A DNA stretch of 32,500 nt from Vibrio crassostreae 9ZC13 (GCF_000272045.2 NZ_AJYZ02000019.1:337991-370490); one strand, 5' to 3'. Counted from the stretch's first letter, positions 9,045 through 17,743 are shown. Made by a program: numbers and translations. Notes: generated by a model not told the origin, from the letters alone.

Positions 9045-9054
9045 GCATCGATGG

Positions 9055-9369
9055 CTACTGTGCAGCTCGACAGTGGATGAACTGATAACTGCTTTGTCCG
9101 GTTATTTGATTGTTTAATGTATCAAGCGCGACCACAGAATCAATAGGGCAGTCTGTGGTAGGAGCAATAGAGAGCCGAAATACGTCATTATCTTTTGTCT
9201 GAACCGTCAGATAACGCCTGTGCCCATCTAAGGATTGAGTAAGCGTGTTCGAAATTACTTTGGCTTGAATACGTTGCCCCGTCTCTGATGTTAGCGGGAA
9301 ATAGGCAAGGGCAACTAACACGCCTACGCCACACATTAAGATAAATAGACCTATTTTTAACTGTTTCAT
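9055..9369 (-). CDS. Small single-helix membrane or exported protein, function unknown
   Basis: I do not recognise this 104-residue protein. It has an N-terminal hydrophobic segment (about residues 5-24, IGLFILMCGVGVLVALAYF) with a preceding lysine, typical of a signal anchor, followed by a soluble domain of about 80 residues that would lie in the periplasm. The soluble part has beta-strand-like alternation (RRYLTVQTKDNDVFRLSI) and two cysteines (in TTDCPID and FIHCRA) that could form a disulfide. The ribosome site is weak. It lies upstream of sseA on the same strand, separated by the 18-bp repeat array, so co-transcription is possible. The coding call rests on the clean membrane-anchor pattern and codon use like its neighbours. 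Confidence 0.65.
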   Translation of the reverse strand: MKQLKIGLFILMCGVGVLVALAYFPLTSETGQRIQAKVISNTLTQSLDGHRRYLTVQTKDNDVFRLSIAPTTDCPIDSVVALDTLNNQITGQSSYQFIHCRAAQ

Positions 9370-9470
9370 GAGAGTAAGTCTTTGAAGGTTATGTTGAAAA
9401 TATAAGTGAGGTTGGTGATAAAGTGAATGCTACTCGCTAAGAAAGCTGAATTAACTGCTCTTCGACGAAA

Positions 9471-9498
9471 ATAAAAAAGTGAGCATTTCTGCTCACTT
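9471..9498 (-). terminator. Terminator after the lipoprotein gene
   Basis: The inverted repeat AAGTGAGCA (9477-9485) and TGCTCACTT (9490-9498) has a 4-base loop and, read on the minus strand, is followed by TTTTTTAT. It ends the LruC-lipoprotein transcription unit. Confidence 0.85.
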
Positions 9499-9575
9499 CC
9501 TACTTACAAACAATCCATTTTGACTCTGTTTCGTCAGAGATCTCGCTAACGACAAGTTACCTGCTGTTAAACAAT

Positions 9576-10136
9576 TTACTGCCAGACAATCTGAGAGTCG
9601 CCGCTAGAAACCACTTGTTGTAATGGAGGTTGACCATCGTAAAACCAAATCTCTATCAAGAGTGCGTCATGGTTTACTGGTGCTGCAAAGTTGGAGGCGA
9701 ACACACCGTTATCTAGTGGGCCCGCAATGACCTTGCTGGAGTAATCCGGCTTCAAGGTTGAGTCATCTCTTGTACTAAAGCGGCTATAAACGGTCACAAA
9801 AGAACGGTCTGTCGAAATGCTGCTGATGTCAATGTTGAGATCAAACTGTTCAACAGAGTTGTAGTCAAATCCATCAGGTACCACCAAATCACTCATCGTA
9901 TAGCTCTGCGCTGCTACCGCACTTGTCGCGGGAGACGGCGAAGGCGTTGCTGTTACCGGAGTCGTTGCTGTTACCGGATTCGACGGAGTTGCAGGTGTCG
10001 AGGGTGTAGATGGTGATGCCGTAGATGTACTTCCGCCCCCACCGCCGCCGCCTCCACAGCCGGCTAATACTAATGGCGCTGCAGCTAAAATAACGGCTAG
10101 TGACTTCTTGATGTTCCAAGTGCTTTGTACAGACAT
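9576..10136 (-). CDS. Gly-rich lipoprotein downstream of the LruC-domain protein
   Basis: This 186-residue protein has a clear lipoprotein signal: positive KK, a hydrophobic run (SLAVILAAAPLVLAG) and lipobox LAGC with Cys26. After the cysteine come eight consecutive glycines, then a Ser/Thr/Pro-rich tether with repeated PVTAT and TPSTP-like units to about residue 75, and finally a compact domain (SDLVVPDGFDYNSVEQFDLN to the end) that I do not recognise. The frame is open to 10265, but the ATG at 10136 follows a strong GAGGAAA ribosome site and gives the proper signal peptide. It starts 86 bases after the LruC-domain gene on the same strand, so the two proteins probably work together at the cell envelope. 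Codons of the glycine and PVTAT tracts make short DNA repeats at about 9945-10055. Confidence 0.85.
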   Translation of the reverse strand: MSVQSTWNIKKSLAVILAAAPLVLAGCGGGGGGGGSTSTASPSTPSTPATPSNPVTATTPVTATPSPSPATSAVAAQSYTMSDLVVPDGFDYNSVEQFDLNIDISSISTDRSFVTVYSRFSTRDDSTLKPDYSSKVIAGPLDNGVFASNFAAPVNHDALLIEIWFYDGQPPLQQVVSSGDSQIVWQ

Positions 10137-10222
10137 ACGTTTTTCCTCAAAGAGATTGCGACTTGAATCAACGCAATGATTGTCTCGATATTGTTTAGTG
10201 TGAATAGTCATAACGTCTCTCC

Positions 10223-12358
10223 TTATGGTTCGTAACGTTGGTTGTCTGCAGGTGATTGGTACCATGTTTGGTTCGTTTCACCGCCGGATTCTGCGTATTC
10301 TTTAAACTCTGGGTAAGCGGTAACAATATCGACGTACTCTAAAGGCCACTCCCATTCGTCATCCGAAGTCACTATTAGTGCCCAAGGGTGGTTTTCTACT
10401 GTTTTGAAGTATTTACCTGTTGAGGGATTACTGTCATCGACGCCTAAACCAGCTTCAAAGAGGTTAGTGGTATCAAATGCTTCGGTTGGAGCTTGGTCTG
10501 GCAAGTGAACCTCCCAGCTGCGTCCTGGATGTAGAGGTAGGTTTTCACCATGATAATACCCAGGCGTTGCGAAGATGAACGGGTCGTAAGGCATATCGGT
10601 CCAGCTGCCAGTACTCACACCGTCACCGGCTAAAGTAATACCAATTTGGAACGAGAACTGCTCATCTTCTTTACATCCATTACTGGTGCGGTAGAAGGTA
10701 CAGCCAGTGCTGATTTTTTCTGTCAGGTCATTGGCGATAACAAAGATTGCTTCGCTACGTCCATCTTCTAGGTCAAGGTCAGTGAATACGCCGTTGTGTT
10801 TCATGTAAGAGCTACCACTACTCACCAAGCTCGGGTCGAGGTTAGGAAGTCGAACAGCAAAACCATTTCTGTACGATGCCCCGACAGCAGCTAGGCGGCC
10901 GTCGATAGTTGATTTAACGACTTTTCCATCTTTAAGGATTTCAGTAATACGATACATAAGAACAGCATCGTTCATGTCGTAGTCAGCTTTATAAGGCCAG
11001 TTATCTTCGTACGCGAGCGTTGCGTAACCAGAAGCACTTGGGAAGTAACGAGCAGTGGCACCATCGTTAAGAACATCGACTTGAATATCGACCACCTCAC
11101 CAGAGGTTGAACCGCCAAAGTAACTTAGGTTGGTTTGTTGACTGAATCTAAAGCGAGCCCACGTCGTACCGGTCAGAGCGTTGATATCGACATTTAGGAA
11201 CAGATCGTTTTCACCCGTATCTAACAGGTAATCGGTAAATACTTGCTCGTTGGCGCCATCGAAACTGCCATCTTGGTTCCAATCTATCCAAGCCGAAAGG
11301 TAACCGGTTGTTGAAGCCTCAATCACCACTTTTGAATCAAGACCAGCTTCAAGTGCGGTTACAAAACCGATACCACCGTTCGCCCACTCATCATCAATAC
11401 CCACGCTTTCATCCGATTGCGGTGTTACGTAGCCGTCAAGATCGGCGTCGGGCGCGTCTGTACCTAACCAAGTCACGCCATCTAGTTCATGTCGAGGACC
11501 GTTACTTGCTAATAACGTTAGATAGGTATCTGGAGCGTCACCGAAGTCGATGTTGGAATCTTCATCTACGACAGGCGCATTCGCACAGCGAGCACCATCA
11601 TTTTGATTCGAAGAAGGGCCATTCGATACGAACTCTACAGCAGGAACGACACCTGCAGCGATGTTTGCAGCGTTATCTGGGGATAGGTTGATACGGTAGA
11701 TCTTACCGTCTTGATTTCGAGATACGTAATAGTAGCCGTTTACATCAAAATAACCTGCGCCAAACGTCCCTGTTTCTCCGGTATCACCAATATAGGTTTC
11801 TGCACCTGTAGTTGGGTTGAAGCTGTACAAGCCACCCGAGTTATTGTCGATACCATATAAAGAGCCATCACTTGGATGGAAAGCAAAATCAGTCAGTTTT
11901 ACAGTTGCAGGGCTGCCTGCGATTTTGTTGACCGTGACGGTCGCATTCGGATCAGAGTCTAAAGGAGAGAGGTCAACAGTAAATAGTCCCTTACCTGTAC
12001 GATACAAGTAGTAAACGTGGTCATAGACGTCGCCGACATAGAAAGTGTGATCGGTTGGTAAGCCACTGGTATTGATAACTTCTGCTTGGAAGTCTTGACC
12101 AAGACGCACTAAACGTTTGTTGGTGGTGTCATAGCCATAAATATATCTGTCTTGAAAGTCGAAACCGACACCATTGATATTGGCATTCATACCCGTATCG
12201 TCTTCTAACAGTGTGGTTGAACCTGTTACTAGGTTTACACCCCAAACTTCAACGGGTTTCGACTGAAAGAGGTATGCTTGACTAGGGCAGGTATCGAATG
12301 GCGCTGCGTTGGCGACTAGAGGGGCACTTAATAGCAAACTTAACGTTGTAATTCTCAT
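10223..12358 (-). CDS. Exported LruC-domain protein with GEVED-like module
   Basis: This 711-residue secreted or surface protein begins with a signal peptide (MRITTLSLLLSAPLVANA, likely cut at about residue 18). Residues about 20-260 resemble a beta-propeller-like region with repeated GxxYGYD / LYGIDNNSG strands (DUF6923-like). A linker, DFGDAPDTYLTLLASNGPRH (271-290), introduces a GEVED-type module with Asp-rich DWNQDGSFDG (359-368), probably calcium-binding, and the signature SGEVVDIQV (419-427). The C-terminal third is an LruC domain (DUF4842), recognised by the motif YEDNWPYKADYDMNDAVL (450-467). LruC is named after a Leptospira envelope antigen; the biochemical role is unknown. A good AAGGATG ribosome site precedes the ATG. 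It is followed on the same strand by a lipoprotein, suggesting a surface-anchored pair. Confidence 0.88.
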   Translation of the reverse strand: MRITTLSLLLSAPLVANAAPFDTCPSQAYLFQSKPVEVWGVNLVTGSTTLLEDDTGMNANINGVGFDFQDRYIYGYDTTNKRLVRLGQDFQAEVINTSGLPTDHTFYVGDVYDHVYYLYRTGKGLFTVDLSPLDSDPNATVTVNKIAGSPATVKLTDFAFHPSDGSLYGIDNNSGGLYSFNPTTGAETYIGDTGETGTFGAGYFDVNGYYYVSRNQDGKIYRINLSPDNAANIAAGVVPAVEFVSNGPSSNQNDGARCANAPVVDEDSNIDFGDAPDTYLTLLASNGPRHELDGVTWLGTDAPDADLDGYVTPQSDESVGIDDEWANGGIGFVTALEAGLDSKVVIEASTTGYLSAWIDWNQDGSFDGANEQVFTDYLLDTGENDLFLNVDINALTGTTWARFRFSQQTNLSYFGGSTSGEVVDIQVDVLNDGATARYFPSASGYATLAYEDNWPYKADYDMNDAVLMYRITEILKDGKVVKSTIDGRLAAVGASYRNGFAVRLPNLDPSLVSSGSSYMKHNGVFTDLDLEDGRSEAIFVIANDLTEKISTGCTFYRTSNGCKEDEQFSFQIGITLAGDGVSTGSWTDMPYDPFIFATPGYYHGENLPLHPGRSWEVHLPDQAPTEAFDTTNLFEAGLGVDDSNPSTGKYFKTVENHPWALIVTSDDEWEWPLEYVDIVTAYPEFKEYAESGGETNQTWYQSPADNQRYEP

Positions 12359-12551
12359 ATCTACATCCTTGTGATGGAAGGTACAAATATAGTTACAAGT
12401 TATGTGCCAAATTTAACGCGTTGATTTTTAACGATTATATTTTGTGGTGCTGATTTTTTTATTGTATTCTCAAAATGAGAACTCAAATGAAACTAATCTC
12501 TCATAGAGTATTTCAAATTGATAAAGCGAGTTGAGATGCTGACGTTGAGAT

Positions 12552-12583
12552 ATAAAAAAGCCCCAACATATAGTCAAGGCTTA
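12552..12583 (-). terminator. Terminator after moeB
   Basis: Read on the minus strand, AAGCC and GGCTT enclose a 16-base loop followed directly by TTTTTTAT. It lies about 30 bases after the moeB stop and probably ends the moeA-moeB transcript. Confidence 0.7.
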
Positions 12584-12612
12584 AGTTTTCGATAAGAGGG
12601 ATATGATTTAGC

Positions 12613-13362
12613 TTATCCACACACCGAACAATTAGGCATCTTCATTAAATTCATTTCACGCCAGCTGTGAGACATGGCATCGAGAATCAAAAGCTTGCCT
12701 TGCTTTGGTTGTCCAAACCCGGCAATAACCTTGATAGCTTCCAAAGCCTGAGCCGCGCCAACCATGCCAACAACAGGTGCCATCACACCGGCTTCAACAC
12801 AGCTTAGAGCAGCGTTGCCGAATAGAGCGCTCAAGCACTGGTAGCAAGGTGCATTTTCATCTTGATAAGTGAATACGCTAATCTGACCTTCCATGCGAAT
12901 CGCAGCGCCCGATACTAGAGGCGTTTTTGATGCGTAACATAAGCGGTTCAACTGATTGCGCGTTTCGACGTTGTCACTGGCATCAAGAACAAGCGAGTGT
13001 GCTTCAATTAACTTGCCAAGTGCCTCGTCATCAAGCCTGTGTTCGACAGTTTCAATCGTCAGATGCGGGTTCAATACCTGCAAAGACTCAGCGGCAGAAT
13101 CGACCTTCTTCTTACCAATGTCAGCATCGGTGTGAAGCACTTGTCGCTGCAAGTTTGAAAGCTCGACAATATCATCGTCGATCAGTGTTAGCTTACCAAT
13201 TCCCGCAGTCGCGAGGTATTGAGCAGAGGCACAGCCTAAACCACCTGCACCTAACACTAAGATTGAACTCTGTTTCAGCGCTTCTTGGCCTTCAAAATCA
13301 AACTGTTTGAGAATGATCTGGCGATTGTAACGAAGCATCTCTGCGTCAGACAGTATTTCCAT
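12613..13362 (-). CDS. moeB: Molybdopterin-synthase adenylyltransferase MoeB
   Basis: MoeB adenylates the C-terminal glycine of MoaD so that sulfur can be added for molybdopterin synthesis. The protein is 249 residues, the same as E. coli MoeB, starting MEILSDAEMLRYNRQI. The Rossmann-like ATP site reads VLGAGGLGCASAQYL (about 36-50), followed by LSNLQRQVLH and LDASDNVETRNQLN. Zinc ligands are the CYQC pair and the terminal CSVC pair. The frame begins two codons earlier at a TTG (13368), but the ATG at 13362 lies 7 bases after GAGG and matches the family. It starts 12 bases after the moeA stop, so moeA-moeB form one operon. The neighbouring rhodanese-family sulfurtransferase could conceivably supply sulfur, but that is only a context inference. 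Confidence 0.96.
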   Translation of the reverse strand: MEILSDAEMLRYNRQIILKQFDFEGQEALKQSSILVLGAGGLGCASAQYLATAGIGKLTLIDDDIVELSNLQRQVLHTDADIGKKKVDSAAESLQVLNPHLTIETVEHRLDDEALGKLIEAHSLVLDASDNVETRNQLNRLCYASKTPLVSGAAIRMEGQISVFTYQDENAPCYQCLSALFGNAALSCVEAGVMAPVVGMVGAAQALEAIKVIAGFGQPKQGKLLILDAMSHSWREMNLMKMPNCSVCG

Positions 13363-13374
13363 CAGCAAGCCTCG

Positions 13375-14610
13375 TTAGTAAAGCGTGGAGTTAAACAGTT
13401 GAATCTGAACCGTTTCACCGACTTCAACACGGCCACGTTCGCGCTCTAGTACCACAAAGCAGTTTGCTAAGCTCATTGAGCGGAAAGCGCCAGAGCTTTG
13501 GTTACCTGTTGTTTCTACTACAAACTTACCGTTTTCAATCGAGTAGATGCCACGTTGGTAATCAGTACGGCCTGGGCCTTTTTTGAATGCAGATTTAGTG
13601 ATAGCAGGAATCGACTCTGGTGCTGTCCATGCTGTGTGACCAGCTAATTTAGCCAGCATAGGCTGAACTAACACATACATAGTCATCATTGCTGATACTG
13701 GGTTACCCGGTAGGCCACAGAACCAAGCGTTGTCTAGCTCACCAAATGCGAATGGTTTACCTGGTTTGATTGCTAGTTTCCAAAAGCCGATTTCGCCAAG
13801 CTCTTCAAGAATGTCTTTGGTGTAATCAGCTTCGCCGACACTTACGCCGCCAGAGGTGACAACTACGTCTGCCAGTTCTTGTGCTTTTACAAAGGTTTCT
13901 TTAAGCGTTGCAGGGCAATCAGGAATAATACCTAGGTCAATCGCTTCACAACCAAACGCTTCAATCAGCGGTTTAATGCCGTAGCGGTTGCTGTCGTAGA
14001 TCTGACCGTCTTCAAGCGGTTGGCCTAATGGCTTGAGCTCATCGCCAGTAGAGAAGAAAGCGACTTTAGGCTTGTGTACCACAGTTACATGGCTCACACC
14101 GAGCGAAGCAATCATTGGAATGTCACGAGGTGTTAAACGTTCGCCACGGCTAAGAACGATATCGCCTTGTTTGATGTCGTCACCAGTAGGGCGAATGTTA
14201 TTGTTTAGCTTGATGTCGTCTTGTTGAATCTCAATGCCAGCGTCAGTTTCAGCCGTGTTTTCTTGCATGATTACGGCGTCACAACCTTCCGGGATCTTTG
14301 CGCCAGTCATAATGCGAATACAGGTGTTTGCAGGCCATTCACCTTCAAATGGTTGACCTGCAAAGGACTTGCCCGCTAAAGGCAGCACTTTACCGTTCTC
14401 TAGGTCTGCTAAGCGCAGTGCATAGCCGTCCATTGCTGAGTTATCAAAAGGAGGTACGAAAATAGGGGATAGAATATCTTCAGCAAGTACGTAACCCAAT
14501 GCTTCTGCCAATGGCAGTGATAAGGTCGTTCGAATAGGTTGAATTGGCGATAGCAGCTTATCTAGTGCTTCTTCAATTGGCATCAAGCCCGGAGCGTCGC
14601 AACAGCCCAT
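13375..14610 (-). CDS. moeA: Molybdopterin molybdotransferase MoeA
   Basis: MoeA inserts molybdate into adenylated molybdopterin to complete the molybdenum cofactor. The protein has 411 residues, as in E. coli, and starts [20 protein letters not shown]. Family landmarks in order are [38 protein letters not shown], the MPT-binding [15 protein letters not shown], and [15 protein letters not shown], followed by the C-terminal domain IV. The frame is open 19 codons upstream, but the ATG at 14610 follows an AAAGGA ribosome site. It is the first gene of a moeA-moeB operon and is divergent from folE with 216 bases between the starts. Both pathways use GTP-derived pterins, though no regulatory link is visible. 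Confidence 0.96.
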   Translation of the reverse strand: MGCCDAPGLMPIEEALDKLLSPIQPIRTTLSLPLAEALGYVLAEDILSPIFVPPFDNSAMDGYALRLADLENGKVLPLAGKSFAGQPFEGEWPANTCIRIMTGAKIPEGCDAVIMQENTAETDAGIEIQQDDIKLNNNIRPTGDDIKQGDIVLSRGERLTPRDIPMIASLGVSHVTVVHKPKVAFFSTGDELKPLGQPLEDGQIYDSNRYGIKPLIEAFGCEAIDLGIIPDCPATLKETFVKAQELADVVVTSGGVSVGEADYTKDILEELGEIGFWKLAIKPGKPFAFGELDNAWFCGLPGNPVSAMMTMYVLVQPMLAKLAGHTAWTAPESIPAITKSAFKKGPGRTDYQRGIYSIENGKFVVETTGNQSSGAFRSMSLANCFVVLERERGRVEVGETVQIQLFNSTLY

Positions 14611-14826
14611 AATTGAAATCCTTTGATCGTTATTATTTTGATTTGGCGGTTGGCAATAGGGATTCAATAGTTATCAAATCATGATGGTTCGCCAACGAAA
14701 TTCTAGCCACTCTAGCACAGTTTAAGCCCCGTAAATAATGACCTCCCTTAAAATATGGGTGTATTTATTCAAAATTCCGAGTATCCTTGTTTGCCATCCA
14801 GAAGGGGTAATAAAAGAGGAAGTTCA

Positions 14827-15480
14827 ATGTCAGGTCTTAGCGAATCAGCGAAGTTGGTTAAAGATGCGCTAGCAAGCCGTGGTTTAGAGACACCAATGAG
14901 TCCAAACCAGGTTAGCCGAGAAGAGAAAAAGGAACGAATCGAACACCATATGCGTGAGATTCTCACTCTCCTTGAACTTGATCTTACGGACGATAGTCTG
15001 GAAGAAACACCGCAACGTATTGCTAAAATGTACGTGGATGAAATTTTCTCTGGTTTGGATTACGCCAATTTCCCTAAAATTACGGTAATCGAAAACAAGA
15101 TGGGCGTTCGTGAGATGGTACGAGTAAAAGACATTACCGTGACCAGTACTTGTGAGCACCACTTAGTGACGATTGATGGTAAGACTGCGGTCGCTTATAT
15201 CCCGCGTGGAAAAATCATTGGTCTTTCAAAGATTAACCGTATTGTTCGATTCTTTGCTCAGCGCCCACAAGTTCAAGAGCGTATGACGCAGCAGATCCTT
15301 GTTGCACTGCAAACGCTACTCGAAACTGATGACGTTGCTGTCACCATGGATGCGGTTCACTACTGCGTGAAATCACGCGGTGTAATGGACGCGACTAGCG
15401 AAACGACAACAACAGCTCTGGGCGGTATCTTCAGATCAAACCCAGCAACGCGCCACGAGTTCTTACACGGCCTGCGTTGA
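14827..15480 (+). CDS. folE: GTP cyclohydrolase I
   Basis: FolE converts GTP to 7,8-dihydroneopterin triphosphate, the first step of folate synthesis. The 217-residue protein compares with 222 in E. coli. The zinc ligands are Cys109 and His112 in TSTCEHHLV and Cys180 in HYCVKSRGV; His111 and His178 match the catalytic histidines. Other conserved parts are [20 protein letters not shown] and the C-terminal [13 protein letters not shown]. The frame opens at 14755, but the ATG at 14827 follows a strong AGAGGAAG ribosome site, giving [10 protein letters not shown]. It is transcribed divergently from moeA and ends in a clear terminator, so it is probably monocistronic. Confidence 0.97.
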   Translation: MSGLSESAKLVKDALASRGLETPMSPNQVSREEKKERIEHHMREILTLLELDLTDDSLEETPQRIAKMYVDEIFSGLDYANFPKITVIENKMGVREMVRVKDITVTSTCEHHLVTIDGKTAVAYIPRGKIIGLSKINRIVRFFAQRPQVQERMTQQILVALQTLLETDDVAVTMDAVHYCVKSRGVMDATSETTTTALGGIFRSNPATRHEFLHGLR

Positions 15481-15544
15481 TTCACTGCATTATTAGATGA
15501 ATTCAATTTAGCCTCTGTAAATTGATGTTCATTGAAATATATTC

Positions 15545-15573
15545 TAAGCCTCGCTTTATGCGGGGCTTTTTTA
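15545..15573 (+). terminator. folE terminator
   Basis: AAGCCTCGC and GCGGGGCTT enclose a TTTAT loop (one G-T pair) and are followed by TTTTT. This is a typical rho-independent terminator 64 bases after the folE stop. Confidence 0.9.
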
Positions 15574-15614
15574 CGCCTGCAATGAAGTCAACTGTAATGG
15601 CTGAGAATGCTGTT

Positions 15615-15690
15615 ATTCCCTAAAGTGAAGAATGAGCGACTTATTCACTTTCGCCATTCCCTAAAGTGAGGAATGAACGTAATAGGGAAT
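15615..15690. repeat. Two palindromic ATTCCCTAAAGTGARGAATGA repeats
   Basis: A 21-base unit occurs at 15615-15635 and 15656-15676, differing at one base. The second copy, with CATTCC/GGAATG self-complementarity, is also enclosed by ATTCCCTA (15656-15663) and TAGGGAAT (15683-15690), so it can form alternative hairpins. I recall similar short palindromes dispersed in Splendidus-clade genomes. Together with the flanking terminators they fill the 302-base gap 15481-15782; no gene is seen. Confidence 0.65.
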
Positions 15691-15707
15691 CTGTTGCGGC
15701 CAAGCAG

Positions 15708-15755
15708 AAAAAGCACGCTCTATATCTTAACGTTTGTTGAAAGCATATAGAGCGT
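15708..15755 (-). terminator. Terminator of the yaeQ operon
   Basis: A perfect 11-bp inverted repeat, ACGCTCTATAT (15715-15725) and ATATAGAGCGT (15745-15755), with a 19-base loop is followed on the minus strand by GCTTTTT. It lies 28 bases after the last gene of the unit. Confidence 0.8.
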
Positions 15756-15782
15756 AACTAGAATCAGTCGCTGGTGGAGTGC

Positions 15783-16436
15783 TTAAGAAAGGTTAAACAA
15801 ACGCTTTAAGTGGTGAACAATACCGGATGGCTTGTTCTCGGCTTGATAGATGCTCAAACCATCGTAAAAACTCGCCATGAACTCTACGCGAATCTTATCA
15901 TCACTGCTTCTCGATATACGAGACAGTAGCGTAGCGGCTACAGCTGCGTGATCATTGGCTAGGCTGTAATCCATTCCTAGTCGTCCTTGAATGAACAACC
16001 ACAAATGCGTGACTAGTTTTAACTGTTGAGCGTTAGAGTTTTGTAACTTGTCGCTGTGCTCAGTTCCCACTGTATTATCGAATACATTTTGCATCGCCTC
16101 ATTCGCTTCTTTATTGCTTTCAAAGCGATAGCTTGCATCGATATGTACCTTGGTTAGCAAGCCAAGCAACGTCTGACGTGCAGAGTTCTCCGGCTTGTTC
16201 TCGCAAGCGTGTTTAAACAAAGCGTGGTTTTCATCAATAAATGACGACAGCTCTTTCTCGTAGCCTGTCGAGAGCGCTTTGACTGAACCTAAACCTGCTT
16301 CTTTTAAACACTGGTGAAGCTTGGTTCTAGCTTGTTGTTTAGCTTTGATTTCTTGCTGCGCGTCGGCTTGTTGCTTGGCTTCTTCTAGCTGGCTAGCTGC
16401 TGTTTGCGAATTATTCGGGGTTGGACGCTCAGTCAT
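15783..16436 (-). CDS. Hypothetical protein co-translated with YaeQ
   Basis: I do not recognise this 217-residue cytoplasmic protein. The first ~45 residues are rich in Gln, Ala, Lys and Glu (SQLEEAKQQADAQQEIKAKQ), a pattern typical of a charged helix or coiled coil; the remainder looks all-alpha (YEKELSSFIDENHALFKHA; LKLVTHLWLFIQGRLGMDYS), with no signal peptide or membrane segment. It overlaps the 3' end of yaeQ by 8 bases, so it is translationally coupled, and a strong terminator follows. Tight overlap suggests a shared function with YaeQ, but none can be assigned. Confidence 0.8.
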   Translation of the reverse strand: MTERPTPNNSQTAASQLEEAKQQADAQQEIKAKQQARTKLHQCLKEAGLGSVKALSTGYEKELSSFIDENHALFKHACENKPENSARQTLLGLLTKVHIDASYRFESNKEANEAMQNVFDNTVGTEHSDKLQNSNAQQLKLVTHLWLFIQGRLGMDYSLANDHAAVAATLLSRISRSSDDKIRVEFMASFYDGLSIYQAENKPSGIVHHLKRLFNLS

Positions 16437-16968
16437 TACTCTGTAGCTCTTCCCACGTTACTTCTGCCGATTGAGTATCGCTGTTAATGAAAGCAGAGTT
16501 ACCCGTCAGCATGACTGAAAGATCCATCGTACGTTGTGTCATCGCCGCTAGCTGCTCAATACCATCGTTGTCTAGACGAACGATCTGAGCTTTTAGGTAG
16601 CCGAATTTACCTTTGTTCTGCTCCCACCAAACGTTTGATTTAGTGTTGAAGCTGAATACGCGTACTGATTTAGATAGGCGAGTTGCCTTCTTAACACGCT
16701 CTGGATCGGGTTCGCCCACATCGACCCATTCTAGGATTTGATCGTCTAACGACTTCTGCCATAAATCGGGTTCTTCAATGCTAGACAACCCTTTAGTGAA
16801 CTCAAGTTCAGGAGACGCATTGATACAGAAAGCCATGATTCGAGCCATCATTCGCTGTTCTGTTTCAGAAGGGTGTTGTGCAACCGTTAGATTGAAAGAG
16901 TCGTAATAGTCGCGATTCATATCGGTTAAAGAGATACGAAACTTGTAGATTGTCGGTTTAAGAGCCAT
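16429..16968 (-). CDS. yaeQ: YaeQ family protein
   Basis: This 179-residue protein matches YaeQ (E. coli 181 residues) from the first residues, MALKPTIYKFRISLTDMNRD, through HPSETEQRMMARIMAF, ELEFTKGLSSIEEPDLW, LEWVDVGEPDPERVKKA and WWEQNKGKF, to QRTMDLSVML. YaeQ proteins adopt a PD-(D/E)XK nuclease-like fold; nuclease activity is unproven and early genetics tied E. coli YaeQ to suppression of an rfaH defect. It is cytoplasmic. It is the first gene of a two-gene unit, overlapping the downstream hypothetical gene by 8 bases. The ribosome site is weak. Confidence 0.92.
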   Translation of the reverse strand: MALKPTIYKFRISLTDMNRDYYDSFNLTVAQHPSETEQRMMARIMAFCINASPELEFTKGLSSIEEPDLWQKSLDDQILEWVDVGEPDPERVKKATRLSKSVRVFSFNTKSNVWWEQNKGKFGYLKAQIVRLDNDGIEQLAAMTQRTMDLSVMLTGNSAFINSDTQSAEVTWEELQSND

Positions 16969-17032
16969 TGAGAGGGTGTCTTAGGTAGAAATAGTGAAGG
17001 GGAATATTACCTTAAATCTCTGAATAGCGGGT

Positions 17033-17064
17033 AAAAAAATAGCCAGCAGAGGCTGGCTATTTTT
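17033..17064. terminator. Cold-shock gene terminator
   Basis: A perfect 11-bp stem, AAATAGCCAGC (17037-17047) and GCTGGCTATTT (17052-17062), encloses AGAG. On the minus strand a run of T follows (A-rich 17033-17039), ending the cold-shock gene; it would also work on the plus strand. Confidence 0.9.
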
Positions 17065-17085
17065 AGAAAGCTTTAAAATACTAGA

Positions 17086-17295
17086 TTAAAGTACTTTGAT
17101 GCTGTCAGCTTGTGGGCCTTTTTGACCTTGAGATACTACGAACTCAACTTTTTGGCCTTCAGCAAGAGTTTTGAAACCGTCGCCAGTGATAGCAGAGAAG
17201 TGTGCGAATACGTCTGGGCCGTTTTCTTGTTGAATGAAGCCGAAGCCTTTAGTTTCGTTGAACCATTTTACTGTACCAGTAACTGTGTTAGACAT
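17086..17295 (-). CDS. Cold-shock protein, CspA family
   Basis: This 69-residue single cold-shock domain protein binds single-stranded nucleic acid as an RNA chaperone. RNP1 is KGFGFI (16-21) and RNP2 is VFAHF (29-33), with the conserved [14 protein letters not shown] start and [13 protein letters not shown] end. A ribosome site (AGGATA) lies upstream of the ATG and a perfect hairpin terminator downstream. The A/T-rich upstream DNA would suit a long cold-shock leader. Which of the several vibrio csp paralogues this is cannot be decided by eye, so no symbol is given. Confidence 0.95.
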   Translation of the reverse strand: MSNTVTGTVKWFNETKGFGFIQQENGPDVFAHFSAITGDGFKTLAEGQKVEFVVSQGQKGPQADSIKVL

Positions 17296-17743
17296 GATGA
17301 TATCCTAAAATTAAATTTTTATTTTGAGCCAATTGTGGCACTGATAGCGTGGAAAAGTTTATTGCTATTGCGTACAACACAACGGGGTTACTAGTAATCC
17401 AACGAAATGTTTATATACAAAGAACTTTCTTTCTAGCCGGGAACGAGTCTAAATCAAATCAGGGGATAGTCAATCGAATACATAGGGAAAGGTTGCAGAA
17501 ACTTGGGGGTAGTCAAACTTTGCATTCCTTAAATATCATGGAGTTACAGTTGTATGGTGATTTGTTGTAGTTTTTGTGAAAAAGGTGGTCGAAATTGATG
17601 ACGAATTTGGAGTAAATGCACTGTTTTAGCGCATTCATTTTTGCAAATTTAAAGCCGCTAACTGGGCGTTGAGCCCACTTTTAACGGCTTATATTTATAA
17701 ATGTCGTTGTAAGGTAAGTGCCTTTACTTGAACGAGGTCTCGG
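17296..17743. other. A/T-rich region upstream of the cold-shock gene
   Basis: This 448-base gap holds the cold-shock gene promoter/leader and, at 17652-17690, the terminator of the sugar-dehydrogenase gene. A 73-codon plus-strand frame at 17349-17570 starts with GTG and lacks recognisable protein features. I see no other gene. Confidence 0.6.
17652..17690 (-). terminator. Terminator of the PQQ-type dehydrogenase gene
   Basis: A long stem is formed by AAGCCGCTAA and TTAACGGCTT (one G-T pair) continuing into TGGGC/GCCCA with a small loop. It lies about 55 bases after the dehydrogenase stop; the trailing T run on the minus strand (TTTAAATTT) is modest. Confidence 0.7.

Noticed and set aside
11308..11691. 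127-codon plus-strand frame inside the LruC-domain gene
   Set aside because: Antisense shadow of a well-supported gene; residue composition rich in Arg, Gln and His is typical of such shadows.
12927..13310. 127-codon plus-strand frame inside moeB
   Set aside because: Antisense to a confidently identified gene and without family features.
14611..14826. Molybdenum-cofactor riboswitch between moeA and folE
   Set aside because: The intergenic region shows no extended conserved-looking stem-loop set; it appears to be a plain divergent promoter region.
17349..17570. 73-codon plus-strand frame upstream of the cold-shock gene
   Set aside because: GTG start, no ribosome site, and composition typical of A/T-rich leader DNA.
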